Both the position numbers and the translations under genes were made by a program. This document shows positions 7,951 through 17,143 of a DNA stretch of 32,408 nt, piece after piece. The stretch lies in the NCBI GenBank assembly GCA_002290555.1, contig NEUK01000025.1:1-32408 (forward strand), written 5' to 3'. Numbering within the stretch: position 1 is the stretch's first letter; each line of letters opens with the position of its first letter. The stretch comes from Spartobacteria bacterium AMD-G4. Its GTDB lineage: Bacteria > Verrucomicrobiota > Verrucomicrobiia > Chthoniobacterales > Terrimicrobiaceae. The notes beneath the pieces were generated by a model, which saw only the letters and a list, made by a program, of their open reading frames with translations, was not told where the DNA came from and searched no databases.

Positions 7951-9153
7951 GTGTCTTTCCTTTCCGATTCCCACCGCGTTTTTGTTACCGGCTGTAGCGT
8001 TCTCACCGGTGGGTGTGATTCTTTGGATGGGCTTTTTGAGTTATTGTGTGCCGACAGGTCTGTGAGCGGGTCGCTTCCCGCTTCCAATGCTCTGGCGGAG
8101 ATCGCAGGACTGGAAGCGGGAGATTCCAGTATCCTCTCGAGACATCAACTTCTCGCCTTGGCCGTGGTGGAGCGCGCCTGGAACTCTGCCGGCCTGCCGC
8201 CGAAGCGTAATCGCCTGCGGGGGGAGGGCACTAAACACCGCATTTCCGGCTTCGGGTGCGTCAGTGGGAGTTCTCTCGGTGGGTTGGTCGCGATGGAGGA
8301 GGATCTGAAGGCCTCGGGAAAGCTTTCTCCCTATTCGATCAGTCGCTGGCGGGGAAATGCGGTCTCCGCAGTCACCACCGTGCGATACGGGCTCGGTGGC
8401 GCGGACTTTTCTTTGAATGCCGCTTCAGCGACCGGGGCTCAAATTCTGTATCTGGCGGCTTCGCTCATCGCCTCGGGAATGCTTGATGCCGTAGTGGCCG
8501 TTGCAGCGGACGCCGCAGTGTCACCCGTTCTCAAATCCGCCATGGGACGAGGCGGCAGCGTGACCAGGAATTCCGATTGCCGACCCTTGAGTGCCGGGCG
8601 CTCGGGAATGTCTCCTGTGGAAGGTGCCGCCTGTCTGGTGCTTGAATCCGCGAGTCACGCCACCCGCCGCGGAGCGGCGCCGCTTGCGGAGTGGAGCGGC
8701 GGCTTTTGTGCCAACGAGTCGAGGCATCTCATGGCTCCGGATCCTGAAGCCCTCGTGCTGGAAGAGCTTCTTACGAATGCGAAAAAACAGGCCTCACTGC
8801 GAGAAGGGGCCTGCCGCCCGATTGACTGGGTTTCGCTGCATGCCACGGGAACGCCCCGGTTCGATGCGGCGGAGGTGGCCTGTGTGCGGCGTGTTTTCGG
8901 GAACAGTCTGCCTTGGATTTCCGCCATGAAACGAACGACCGGCCATGCCCTCGCAGCCTCCGGACTTTTGGAGGCAGCCCTGATTGTCGAGGGCTTGCGC
9001 TTGGGAAAATGGCCCGCTTGGCCTGCGGGTATTGATCCTGAATTCGGGCTTCCCGAAAGCCCGTATTTTCCATCGCAGCAGCCAAGCATGGCTGTCCAGA
9101 TCGGGCAGGGCATGGGAGGGACTGTGGTGGTGAATGCCCTCTGCCGAGTTTAA
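7951..9153 (+). CDS. beta-ketoacyl synthase-like protein with Ser at the nucleophile position
   Basis: GTG start. KS fold motifs: NAASATGAQ (ACASG equivalent), HATGTPRFDAAE (HGTGTxxxD equivalent), MKRTTGHALAASGLLEA (KxxxGHxxAAxG), GQGMGGTVVV. Confidence 0.85.
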   Translation: MSFLSDSHRVFVTGCSVLTGGCDSLDGLFELLCADRSVSGSLPASNALAEIAGLEAGDSSILSRHQLLALAVVERAWNSAGLPPKRNRLRGEGTKHRISGFGCVSGSSLGGLVAMEEDLKASGKLSPYSISRWRGNAVSAVTTVRYGLGGADFSLNAASATGAQILYLAASLIASGMLDAVVAVAADAAVSPVLKSAMGRGGSVTRNSDCRPLSAGRSGMSPVEGAACLVLESASHATRRGAAPLAEWSGGFCANESRHLMAPDPEALVLEELLTNAKKQASLREGACRPIDWVSLHATGTPRFDAAEVACVRRVFGNSLPWISAMKRTTGHALAASGLLEAALIVEGLRLGKWPAWPAGIDPEFGLPESPYFPSQQPSMAVQIGQGMGGTVVVNALCRV

Positions 9154-9168
9154 GTGAACAGGTTTTGT

Positions 9169-10302
9169 TTAGAACCTCGAACCGGTATTTGCCGTCCACT
9201 TTTGAACGAGTTCAAGCCACTCGTCCGAGTTGATGAAATGCAGCATCGCCTCGTTGATTTTTTTATAGTCCTTGTGGCCTTCGCGAATCGGAATGGCGAG
9301 ATAGGCTTCGCGCAGGCGGAAGGAAGGGATGTTGAAGTGAATCGGCGGCTTGCGGTGAGCGAATTCCTTGCTCACGAAGGAGAGGGTGTTTCGGTCTGCG
9401 ACGACACCTTCGATTTTTCCCGCATGAAGATCCTCAAAGGCTTCGGAAATGCTTTCGTATTCATGTGTGGTGACTCCGATGCGGGTGAGGATGTCCGCTG
9501 AGAGTGAGCCTCGGAGCGCTCCGCAGGACAGGTGTTGGAAATCGGAAGCGCTCTCGATGCTGTTTGCCCTTCGAGCCATGGAAATGCTTGAGGTGATCGT
9601 GGCCGTGAATGCCGAGACGAGAATCACTCCGAAAAGCATCCAGAAAACAGCGATAATCCTACCCGTGATGGTCGCCGGTGTTTTGTCACCATAGCCAACT
9701 GTGGTCATCGTCACCGCTGAAAACCAAAGAGCGGAACCAATGCCGCTGAGGCCTCCATGAAAATGCTTGGTTCCGTGATGGCGCTCCGCCAGCCAGAGCA
9801 AGAAGCTGATAGCCAGCATGGCTGTGAAGATGAAGAGGAGGTATCCCGCGATGCTCCAGTTGAAAAAATCCTTGATCACATTTTTCCAAGCCGATTCCCA
9901 GTGGGTCTTGGCCAATGCGATACAGAGGCTCGAGGTCAGGAAAGGTTGGGTGAAATCCACAATCTTTTCGGCCTCTGCGGAGACTTCGATCTCGCCCGCC
10001 GCCGCATCGAGTTTTCCATCCGCCACCTGCGGGATCAAATCCTCGTTGGGAAGTTCGATAAATTCGAATTTCAACCCCGTGGCATCGCTGATTCCTTGCC
10101 AGAGGCCGGGAGCAAGGCCGGTCCATGTGCCATCTGGATTTTTCAAGGCATACGGGGGCTTTTCATGGATGCCCACGCGCAGAGGGGCTTCCTTTTCAGC
10201 ACTCCTCAGGAGGGGCAGGGCGCCCAGCAGGAGCAACACCAAAAATGCGCGCCGCAGGTGCCTTCCCACTTGGCGGATTCGGGTTCCGCGACCGCAGGTC
10301 AT
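9169..10302 (-). CDS. GluR0-like glutamate-receptor-type potassium channel (periplasmic binding domain split by a TM-pore-TM module)
   Basis: Binding-protein lobe LRVGIHEKPPYALKNPDGTWTGLAPGLWQ; pore GSALWFSAVTMTTVGYGDKTP; second binding lobe after the pore. ATG at 10302 overlaps the upstream stop (ATGA). Confidence 0.9.
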   Translation of the reverse strand: MTCGRGTRIRQVGRHLRRAFLVLLLLGALPLLRSAEKEAPLRVGIHEKPPYALKNPDGTWTGLAPGLWQGISDATGLKFEFIELPNEDLIPQVADGKLDAAAGEIEVSAEAEKIVDFTQPFLTSSLCIALAKTHWESAWKNVIKDFFNWSIAGYLLFIFTAMLAISFLLWLAERHHGTKHFHGGLSGIGSALWFSAVTMTTVGYGDKTPATITGRIIAVFWMLFGVILVSAFTATITSSISMARRANSIESASDFQHLSCGALRGSLSADILTRIGVTTHEYESISEAFEDLHAGKIEGVVADRNTLSFVSKEFAHRKPPIHFNIPSFRLREAYLAIPIREGHKDYKKINEAMLHFINSDEWLELVQKWTANTGSRF

Positions 10303-11531
10303 TGGCCTCGCCGGATGCGGGATCCGGGGAAGTTGACAATGAAGCGCCACACAATCTTCTCGCGGTTTTCGATCTCCCATGTCTCTGGATTTATTTTTCC
10401 AGGCACCTCGTAGCGGCGGATATCGATGACGGTGTCGTAGCCGCGGTCGGCGAAGATATCGATGATCATCGCCAGCACGACAGGCTCTGCGAGTAGCGAA
10501 TTTTCGGAGTTGATGTGCGCCCGGCCGGACATGTTGTGACGGCGAATGATGGGCATGAATTTTTCATCGATGAGCGCCACCGATTGCTCAAAGAGACCCG
10601 GGTGCTCCGCATTGTAGTTGTCGAGGCGCATCACGAGCTCCTGCCTCGCATGGATGCTCAACTCGCGGGCGATTGGAATGCGGGAGATGCGGTCGAAGGT
10701 GCTCTGATCGAGTTCCAATGAGCTCTGGTAGCGGAGTTCGTCCTGAATGCGCCTTTGCACCTCGTCCACCGTGCCGTGTGCGTTGACATAGTGGTAGTGG
10801 AAGACTTGGCGCAGGGTTTTGAGGGATTCGTAGGTGACTTCCTTGAAGGTGCGGTAGCGGTTGCGCGCGGCTTCGTCGGAGAGATCCGTGGACCGGGTTT
10901 CGATTATCTCGCCGACTCCGGATGCCTCCACAGCGGCATTGTGGGCGCGGGCACGCTCACCGCGAAGAATCTGGCGGCGGACGGACTCGGCTTCATCCAC
11001 AAAGAGGACGACAATATGGAACATCGGCTTGCGGAACTGTGCGGCTAGAGAGGTTCCGACATATTGATTCCGCAGGGCGATGAGTTTTTCATGCAGCAGC
11101 CGGAGGCAAAGAACCTGAACTTTCGTGCGCGGGTAGCCATCCACCACGACACCGGTTTGGTTCTCGGGATGCAAAAGCGCTCGCAAAAGCAGACCTGTCA
11201 CCTCGCGGTCGCCAACCATCATCCCAGCATCAATCAGCTTGCGCGCGGCCGGGCTGTCAAGAAGCGCACTAACCACAATCGGTTCGGCCGTGAGGCTGCG
11301 GTAGTTTTGAATAAATCGTGTTTGAGTGCCTTTTCCAGCTCCTGGCGCGCCATTCAGCCAAATGACTTCGTTGGGGAAGGTGAGTTCCTCGATTCCGACT
11401 TCGGCCACCAAATCCTGCCAGGCGGCATTGAAGATAAGATTTGCATCTTTCACTTCGAGGTCGATCGCCTGTGCGGGCGAGGGTTTGGATGCAGGCGTCA
11501 AGGAAATCGGGTCTTGGGAAGTTTTCATCAA
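10299..11531 (-). CDS. adenylate kinase-like nucleoside monophosphate kinase with long C-terminal extension
   Basis: P-loop WLNGAPGAGKGTQTRFI; VVVDGYPRTKVQ; RRQILRGERARAHN. 410 aa, much longer than a canonical Adk. Confidence 0.85.
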   Translation of the reverse strand: MMKTSQDPISLTPASKPSPAQAIDLEVKDANLIFNAAWQDLVAEVGIEELTFPNEVIWLNGAPGAGKGTQTRFIQNYRSLTAEPIVVSALLDSPAARKLIDAGMMVGDREVTGLLLRALLHPENQTGVVVDGYPRTKVQVLCLRLLHEKLIALRNQYVGTSLAAQFRKPMFHIVVLFVDEAESVRRQILRGERARAHNAAVEASGVGEIIETRSTDLSDEAARNRYRTFKEVTYESLKTLRQVFHYHYVNAHGTVDEVQRRIQDELRYQSSLELDQSTFDRISRIPIARELSIHARQELVMRLDNYNAEHPGLFEQSVALIDEKFMPIIRRHNMSGRAHINSENSLLAEPVVLAMIIDIFADRGYDTVIDIRRYEVPGKINPETWEIENREKIVWRFIVNFPGSRIRRGQ

Positions 11532-11577
11532 TCTATCGGTGAAGGCTGGCAGATATGAACCCTGATCTCAACGAGTT

Positions 11578-13908
11578 TTACCCGATGAGGTCCTGCGCGT
11601 CTTGGATGCTTAAGCCTACGACAGAATCGGGTTCAAGGAGTTCTGTGCTGAGAATTCTCTTCTTGGCCTGCATTTCCAACACGCGTTGTTCCACAGTGTC
11701 ACGAGCGATAAGTTTGATGGAAGTGACGACTTTTTCCTGTCCGATGCGGTGTGCGCGGTCGGTGGCCTGGGCCTCTACGGCTGGGTTCCACCACGGATCA
11801 AAATGGATGACTGTGTCGGCGCCAGTGAGGTTGAGTCCGGCTCCCCCGGCTTTGAGGCTGATGAGAAAAACAGAGATCGATGCGTCGGATTGAAACCTCT
11901 CCACCACGGCGCCTCGATCTTTTGTGGAGCCATCCAATCGGCACCAGGAAATACCCGCTTCATCCAGTGCGGGAACGATGAGGTCGAGCATGGAGGTGAA
12001 TTGGCTGAAGACAAGGGTGCGGTGGCCGCCATCCACCGCTTCGCCGAGAAGTTCCAGAAGGGCTTCGAGCTTGGCCGAGGGGGCCTCGGATTCGCCATTC
12101 AACAACCGGAGGTCGCAGCATGCCTGCCGCAGGCGCAGGAGGGCGGTGAGAACCTTCATGCGGGCGGCCCCGCCGGATTCCCTCATGGCATCGACCTCCG
12201 CCCGGGCTGCAATTTGAAGCTGTGTGTAGGCGGCTTTTTGATCGGGCGAAAGTTCCACCTGCACGACTTGCTCGATCTTGGCGGGAAGCTCTTTGAGGAT
12301 TTCGGATTTTCTGCGGCGAAGCATCCAGGGCTTCACCCGGCGCAGTAGACGCAGCCAGACGCCGGCAGATTCTCCCGCTGCGAGAGGTTTTTCGTAGCGC
12401 TCCTGAAAATCCTTCCGCGTGCCCAGATAGCCCGGCAGGAGAAAGTCGAAGAGGGACCAGAGATCCCGGATGCAGTTCTCAAGCGGCGTTCCCGTGAGGA
12501 TGAATCGGGACTTCGAGCGAATGGCACAAGCTGCCCGTGCGTTTTGACTGCCTGGATTTTTAATATGTTGGGCCTCGTCGAGGGTGGTCGTGGAAAAGAC
12601 GAACGCCTTGTAGTGCTCGGCATCGCGACGGAGAAGGGCGTAGCTCGTCACGATCAGATCGTGATTCGGAATTTTAGGAAATCGCTCCGCGCGTTCGGGG
12701 CCTTCGATGGTCAATACGCGCAGATTGGGACAAAAAACCGATGCCTCCCGGCTCCAATTCCAAACGAGGGAGGATGGACACACAACGAGGTGAGGGCCTG
12801 GTAGGGCCTCCATCATGGCCAGAGCTTGAATCGTTTTGCCGAGCCCCATTTCGTCGGCAAGCAAGCCTGCTGAAGAGTTGCGGGCATTTTTCAAAAGCCA
12901 CAGAGCGCCCTCGATCTGGTAGGGGCGCAGGCGTTCGCGAAGGGGGCCAAGGGCTTTTGCATCCAGCGCCGGAGCGGGTGGGGGAGTTTTCCCCGTCCAT
13001 TCAGCGATGCTGGATTCGATATACCCGCGCTGGGATTCCCGGAGCTTGTAGGCCCCGCGCTCCTGGGAGGGATCGCAGTCGCGAAGAACCTCCTCCAAGT
13101 CAGAGGCGAGATCGACATCCGGAACTGCGATGCGTCCGTCGGCGAGTTTGAGTTGCGGTTTTCCGCTTTGCAGAAGGCGCTGGAGGTCATGGGCGCTGAG
13201 GACAGCCTCTTTGCCAGCGGTGAAGTGGATGTGGAAATCGAGCCAGCCATCGCTTCTCTCCTTGAGTGCGAAGCGCGGTTCGAAGCGGACGATGTCCTTC
13301 GTGACATGCTGAAAGCGTTCGCCCTCGCGGATCGTCCAATTTTTTTTGAGCCTTGGCAGATCGGCGGCGAAAAATTTCACAACGGCGTCCTCTCCCCGTA
13401 GGACGGCCTTGCCCTTGTCATTCTCAAATCCGCAGGCGATGAGCTTTGCAAGCGAGACGGCCTCGGCGTTCGGGTTCTGAATCCCTGGTCGTGAGTAGTG
13501 GAAGGATATGGCGGCCTCGAGGTGCCGCAGGGAGCCTTCGATCCCGAGTTCCACACGAGGGGCTTCAGAGGTGGAAGGGGTCGAGGAAAAGGACTTCGCC
13601 GCTGCCTGCTCGGCAACTGCATGCCGCGCAGCAACCGGTGCGAGGATTTGAAGGGCCACGGCTATGGAGTGGGCGCAGATAAGCCCTCGCTGGCGGGAGT
13701 CCCTGCAGGGGCAGAGATTCTCGATGTCCACGGGATTCCGTATTCTTAGACCTGCCGAAAACTCGCGACCACCCTCGCTCAGGCGGCCTTTGAGAATCGG
13801 GGGGGCGTAAACAGCATCTTGGATGCGTCCCGCGTTGCGAATCGACTTCGCCTCCTTGAAGACCGGCCAACCGCCGAGCGAGACGAGGAGTTTTTCTGTG
13901 ATTTCCAT
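11578..13908 (-). CDS. SNF2/RapA-type helicase with N-terminal SWIM zinc finger
   Basis: SWIM CPCRDSRQRGLICAHS; motif I LADEMGLGKTIQAL; DEAQ box TTLDEAQHIKN; C-terminal ATDRAHRIGQEKVV. Confidence 0.95.
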   Translation of the reverse strand: MEITEKLLVSLGGWPVFKEAKSIRNAGRIQDAVYAPPILKGRLSEGGREFSAGLRIRNPVDIENLCPCRDSRQRGLICAHSIAVALQILAPVAARHAVAEQAAAKSFSSTPSTSEAPRVELGIEGSLRHLEAAISFHYSRPGIQNPNAEAVSLAKLIACGFENDKGKAVLRGEDAVVKFFAADLPRLKKNWTIREGERFQHVTKDIVRFEPRFALKERSDGWLDFHIHFTAGKEAVLSAHDLQRLLQSGKPQLKLADGRIAVPDVDLASDLEEVLRDCDPSQERGAYKLRESQRGYIESSIAEWTGKTPPPAPALDAKALGPLRERLRPYQIEGALWLLKNARNSSAGLLADEMGLGKTIQALAMMEALPGPHLVVCPSSLVWNWSREASVFCPNLRVLTIEGPERAERFPKIPNHDLIVTSYALLRRDAEHYKAFVFSTTTLDEAQHIKNPGSQNARAACAIRSKSRFILTGTPLENCIRDLWSLFDFLLPGYLGTRKDFQERYEKPLAAGESAGVWLRLLRRVKPWMLRRRKSEILKELPAKIEQVVQVELSPDQKAAYTQLQIAARAEVDAMRESGGAARMKVLTALLRLRQACCDLRLLNGESEAPSAKLEALLELLGEAVDGGHRTLVFSQFTSMLDLIVPALDEAGISWCRLDGSTKDRGAVVERFQSDASISVFLISLKAGGAGLNLTGADTVIHFDPWWNPAVEAQATDRAHRIGQEKVVTSIKLIARDTVEQRVLEMQAKKRILSTELLEPDSVVGLSIQDAQDLIG

Positions 13909-13999
13909 GTAGGGCGTGAGCTACCTTGATAGTCGGAGTGCGAACTGCCTGAAATCAGAAACTCCGTATTCTTGACAGGTCGCACACGGAGAGATCTAC

Positions 14000-14248
14000 A
14001 TGGAAAAAATGAAAACCGCCCTTCTTGCCTCCATCCTGGCGATAATCCTCCTCTCCTCCTGCACAACGATTCAAAACCGCAGGGATCTCTTCTCTCCCCA
14101 ACCTGTGGAAGGCCCTTACACCCGCATGCTCAAAGACGGGAGCTGGCGCAAGCAAATGGTTGCCGATATGAGGGGAGATTCGGGCTCTCCGGCGAATGGC
14201 TCCACCACCTCCGATTCGAAGATGGTGAAACCCCCTGTGGTGGAGTGA
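14000..14248 (+). CDS. small lipoprotein
   Basis: 82 aa; signal and lipobox MKTALLASILAIILLSSC; GGAGAG ribosome-binding site just upstream of ATG 14000. Confidence 0.75.
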   Translation: MEKMKTALLASILAIILLSSCTTIQNRRDLFSPQPVEGPYTRMLKDGSWRKQMVADMRGDSGSPANGSTTSDSKMVKPPVVE

Positions 14249-14252
14249 ATCC

Positions 14253-14915
14253 TCACTCGCCCGTCTTCTCTGCCGATGCGGGTTTCGAGTCGTTTTTTGC
14301 GGGTTTGATTTTATCCAAGACATCCGCGAGCGAGGGATCGGCTGTGATCATGGCATCGCGCATCGCTTTGCGGAAATTCTCAGCCGCCTCGTGCCGTGCC
14401 TCGGGAGATGATGCGGACTGCATGGCGGCTTCGGCGGATTGAACGGCAGGCGCCTGTTTGGCGATTTCTCGGGCAGCCTCCAAACGGGTGCGCTCGGCAG
14501 GTGGGAGCTTTTTCAGGGGGTCCTCGAAATTTGCACCCGGGCGGGGCTTCTTGTCTTTGCCCTTGGGCTCCGACGGAGATGTTTTGTTAAAATATGTGGC
14601 CAGTTGGTCGGCGAGATCGGGATTTTTCTCGGAGATGACTTTTCTCACAGCCTCGCGAAGTTCCTTGGCCGCTGACTCCGTCTTCTCGCGGAGTGCCTGG
14701 ATTTCGGGATCCTTCATGGCCTCCTCTTTGGCTTCACGGAAGCGTTTGCGGACGTCCTCGGGAAGGTTCTCCATTTGGTCCCGGTATTTTTTCCAGTCCA
14801 TGGGTTTGTCTTTTTCCTCCCGTGCTGGTGGCGTGCCTGTGGGTTGCTGGGCGCTTGCGATGGATGATGAACCGCAAAGTGCGGCCAGGGCGAGGAGTGG
14901 GATGATAGTCTTCAT
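14253..14915 (-). CDS. secreted helical hypothetical protein with two internal repeat modules
   Basis: Signal peptide MKTIIPLLALAALCGSSSIASA; two similar modules each ending in (N/D)P(D/S)LAD(Q/V)L. Confidence 0.8.
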   Translation of the reverse strand: MKTIIPLLALAALCGSSSIASAQQPTGTPPAREEKDKPMDWKKYRDQMENLPEDVRKRFREAKEEAMKDPEIQALREKTESAAKELREAVRKVISEKNPDLADQLATYFNKTSPSEPKGKDKKPRPGANFEDPLKKLPPAERTRLEAAREIAKQAPAVQSAEAAMQSASSPEARHEAAENFRKAMRDAMITADPSLADVLDKIKPAKNDSKPASAEKTGE

Positions 14916-14961
14916 AGGTTCGAAGGCGTAAACCCGCCCGATGGGGAATAGTTGCATGTCT

Positions 14962-16272
14962 TTATTTGGAGGGGACGGATTCCCTCTGCGAGAGGGGGAG
15001 TCGAATCACGAATGTGGCACCGGCTCCTGGCGTGCTCCGCAGGGAAACCCCTCCGCCATGTGCGAGGATGATATTCTTGACAATGGATAGCCCGAGTCCC
15101 GTGCCTCCGGCGTCGCGTGCCCTGTGTTTGTGCACGCGGTAGAAGCGCTCGAAGATGTGGGCCTGATCCTCGAGAGGGATTCCTGTGCCGTTGTCGGCGA
15201 TTGATATTTCCACGGACTCGCCAGCGAGTCGGGAGGTGATTTGGATTCGCAGTTTGTTGGTCTCGCCGTGGCGGATGGCATTGGTCAGGAGATTCCAATA
15301 AACCTGCTCGATCCTGCTCTCATCGGCATCGGCATAGATGGCATCCTGAGCCCAGTTGATTTCAAAAATCGCCTTCTTCGCCGAGCCGCTGCTGTCTAAA
15401 TTTTCAATGACGCGCTCGGCGATTCGCCGAAGGTTGAGTCTCGAAAAATTCAGACGCCGACCCTTGCCTTCCATGCTGGAAATAGTCAGTAAATCCTCGA
15501 GTAGCAAAGAAAGCCTTTGCACATTGCGGTTGATCGCACCGAGCGACAGGGCGGTCATCTCGGCATCCTCTGTTGCGCCGTCTTGAAGAGTTTCCACATA
15601 GCCGCTGATCACCGAGAGCGGCGTGCGAAATTCATGGGAAACATTTGCGACAAATTCCCTTCGTGCGGATTCCAGTGTGCGGATAGCCGTGACATCCTGA
15701 AAAACAAGAAGCACCGCCTGTGGGGGGTCATCGGGTTGGCGCACCATAGGAGAAATGTGGATGTCGAAGTGCTTTTGGAGGACGGCTCCACCCGGCTGTG
15801 GAAAATCAAAAATCAATGAAAGGTCCCTTTTCTTGGCATCTTCGAGTGTCGCGGAGACGGCCTGCTCGATCTCATGGCGACGGAAAACTTCGAGAGGCGA
15901 ACGCCCGACTGGCGACTTGGCTGCCGGAAAAAACGCCTGTAGCGATTCGTTGGCGAGGGTGATTTTTTTGTTTCTTTCTGCGATGACGATGCCCTCTTTC
16001 ATGCCGGACAGGATTCCCCGCAGACTTACGCCGCCTTCCACCGTTTCCTCGTCGAGTTGTCGCAACCGCTCGGCGATTTGTCGGATATGGCTCGCCGTGG
16101 ATTGGTAGGTGGATGACTCCAAGTCCACAGGTGGGAGTCGGAACTGACCTGCCGAAAGGTTCTCAAGATCCTGCTTGATTTGGTGGAAGGGTTTGATGAA
16201 TCGGAGGTAAATCCACCACCCGGCCGCGATGATGGCAGCCGCCAGCAACAAGAAAATTTCTATTGTGATCAA
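14962..16272 (-). CDS. phoR: PhoR-like sensor histidine kinase
   Basis: H-box FVANVSHEFRTPLSVISGYVETL; N-box VYWNLLTNAIRHG; G-boxes DNGTGIP, GTGLGLSIVK. Single N-terminal TM. ATGA overlap with the regulator gene. Confidence 0.92.
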   Translation of the reverse strand: MITIEIFLLLAAAIIAAGWWIYLRFIKPFHQIKQDLENLSAGQFRLPPVDLESSTYQSTASHIRQIAERLRQLDEETVEGGVSLRGILSGMKEGIVIAERNKKITLANESLQAFFPAAKSPVGRSPLEVFRRHEIEQAVSATLEDAKKRDLSLIFDFPQPGGAVLQKHFDIHISPMVRQPDDPPQAVLLVFQDVTAIRTLESARREFVANVSHEFRTPLSVISGYVETLQDGATEDAEMTALSLGAINRNVQRLSLLLEDLLTISSMEGKGRRLNFSRLNLRRIAERVIENLDSSGSAKKAIFEINWAQDAIYADADESRIEQVYWNLLTNAIRHGETNKLRIQITSRLAGESVEISIADNGTGIPLEDQAHIFERFYRVHKHRARDAGGTGLGLSIVKNIILAHGGGVSLRSTPGAGATFVIRLPLSQRESVPSK

Positions 16273-16961
16273 GGTGTCGTGAGGCCGTTGAAGCGGTATC
16301 CATGGCCCCGCACGGTTTCAACCTTTGTAGCATGGTCACCCAGTTTTTCGCGGAGTCTCCGCATGTGGGTGTCCACTGTTCTTGTGTCTGCTCCAGTGGA
16401 ATACCCCCATACATCGCTCAGGAGGGTTTCGCGGGAAAGAGTTTTACTACGGTTGTGGATGAGTGTGAGGAGGAGCTTGAACTCGATGGTGGTCAAATCC
16501 AGACGCTCGTTGCCAATCGAAGCCTTGAGAGTGGATTTATCGATCGCAATGCCATCGACTTCCACGATACTGACCTCCTCGGCAGCGCTGCGTATGCGCC
16601 GCAGCAGACCCTGCACTCGAAGGACGACCTCCTTGGGACTAAATGGCTTGGTGACATAGTCGTCGGCTCCAATTTCGAGGCCCTTCACCCGGTCTTTGAC
16701 CTCGCTGCGGGCGGTCAGCATGAGCACGGGTATGGAAGCCGTTTCGCTGTCGATTTTGAGGGCGCGACACACCTCCAAACCGGTCATTCCGGGGAGCATG
16801 AGGTCGAGAACCACGGCATCCGGCCTCTGGGAGCGCACAGCGGCAAGACCGGCATCGCCGGAATTCGCAATTTGGACTTTGAACCCGGCTTTTTTGAAGT
16901 GGTAGCGAAGCAAATCGACCACATCACTTTCATCTTCGACCAAAAGCACGGTGTCTTCCAT
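16269..16961 (-). CDS. phoB: PhoB-like OmpR-family response regulator
   Basis: Receiver VLLVEDESDVVDLL...DAVVLDLMLPGMTGLEV...TKPF; C-terminal winged helix TRTVDTHMRRLREKLGDHATKVETVRGHGYRF. Confidence 0.93.
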   Translation of the reverse strand: MEDTVLLVEDESDVVDLLRYHFKKAGFKVQIANSGDAGLAAVRSQRPDAVVLDLMLPGMTGLEVCRALKIDSETASIPVLMLTARSEVKDRVKGLEIGADDYVTKPFSPKEVVLRVQGLLRRIRSAAEEVSIVEVDGIAIDKSTLKASIGNERLDLTTIEFKLLLTLIHNRSKTLSRETLLSDVWGYSTGADTRTVDTHMRRLREKLGDHATKVETVRGHGYRFNGLTTP

Positions 16962-17019
16962 ACCGCCCTCCTACTCAAACTCCGTTGGTGCTGCAAGTGG
17001 ACAAATGCAACAAAAAGAT

Positions 17020-17074
17020 CAGGTCACCGCTTGGTGGTTCGGAAAAACAATTAAAACCGAACCGCGGTGACCTG
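17020..17074 (-). terminator. intrinsic terminator-like hairpin downstream of xth
   Basis: Arms CAGGTCACCGC-(TTGGT bulge)-GGTTCGG / CCGAACC-GCGGTGACCTG, loop AAAAACAATTAAAA; on the minus strand followed by ATCTTTTTG. Confidence 0.8.
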
Positions 17075-17143
17075 AGTTGTTGTCTCAACTGTTAGGTTAG
17101 ACTCCTGCCCTATGGCGGTGTTCAAAAATTTTTTCAAAAAAAA

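Noticed and set aside
13972-14000. Promoter with TTGACA at 13972-13977 and TCTACA as -10 for the small lipoprotein
   Set aside because: The putative -10 would overlap the start codon and sit on the downstream side of a good GGAGAG ribosome-binding site.
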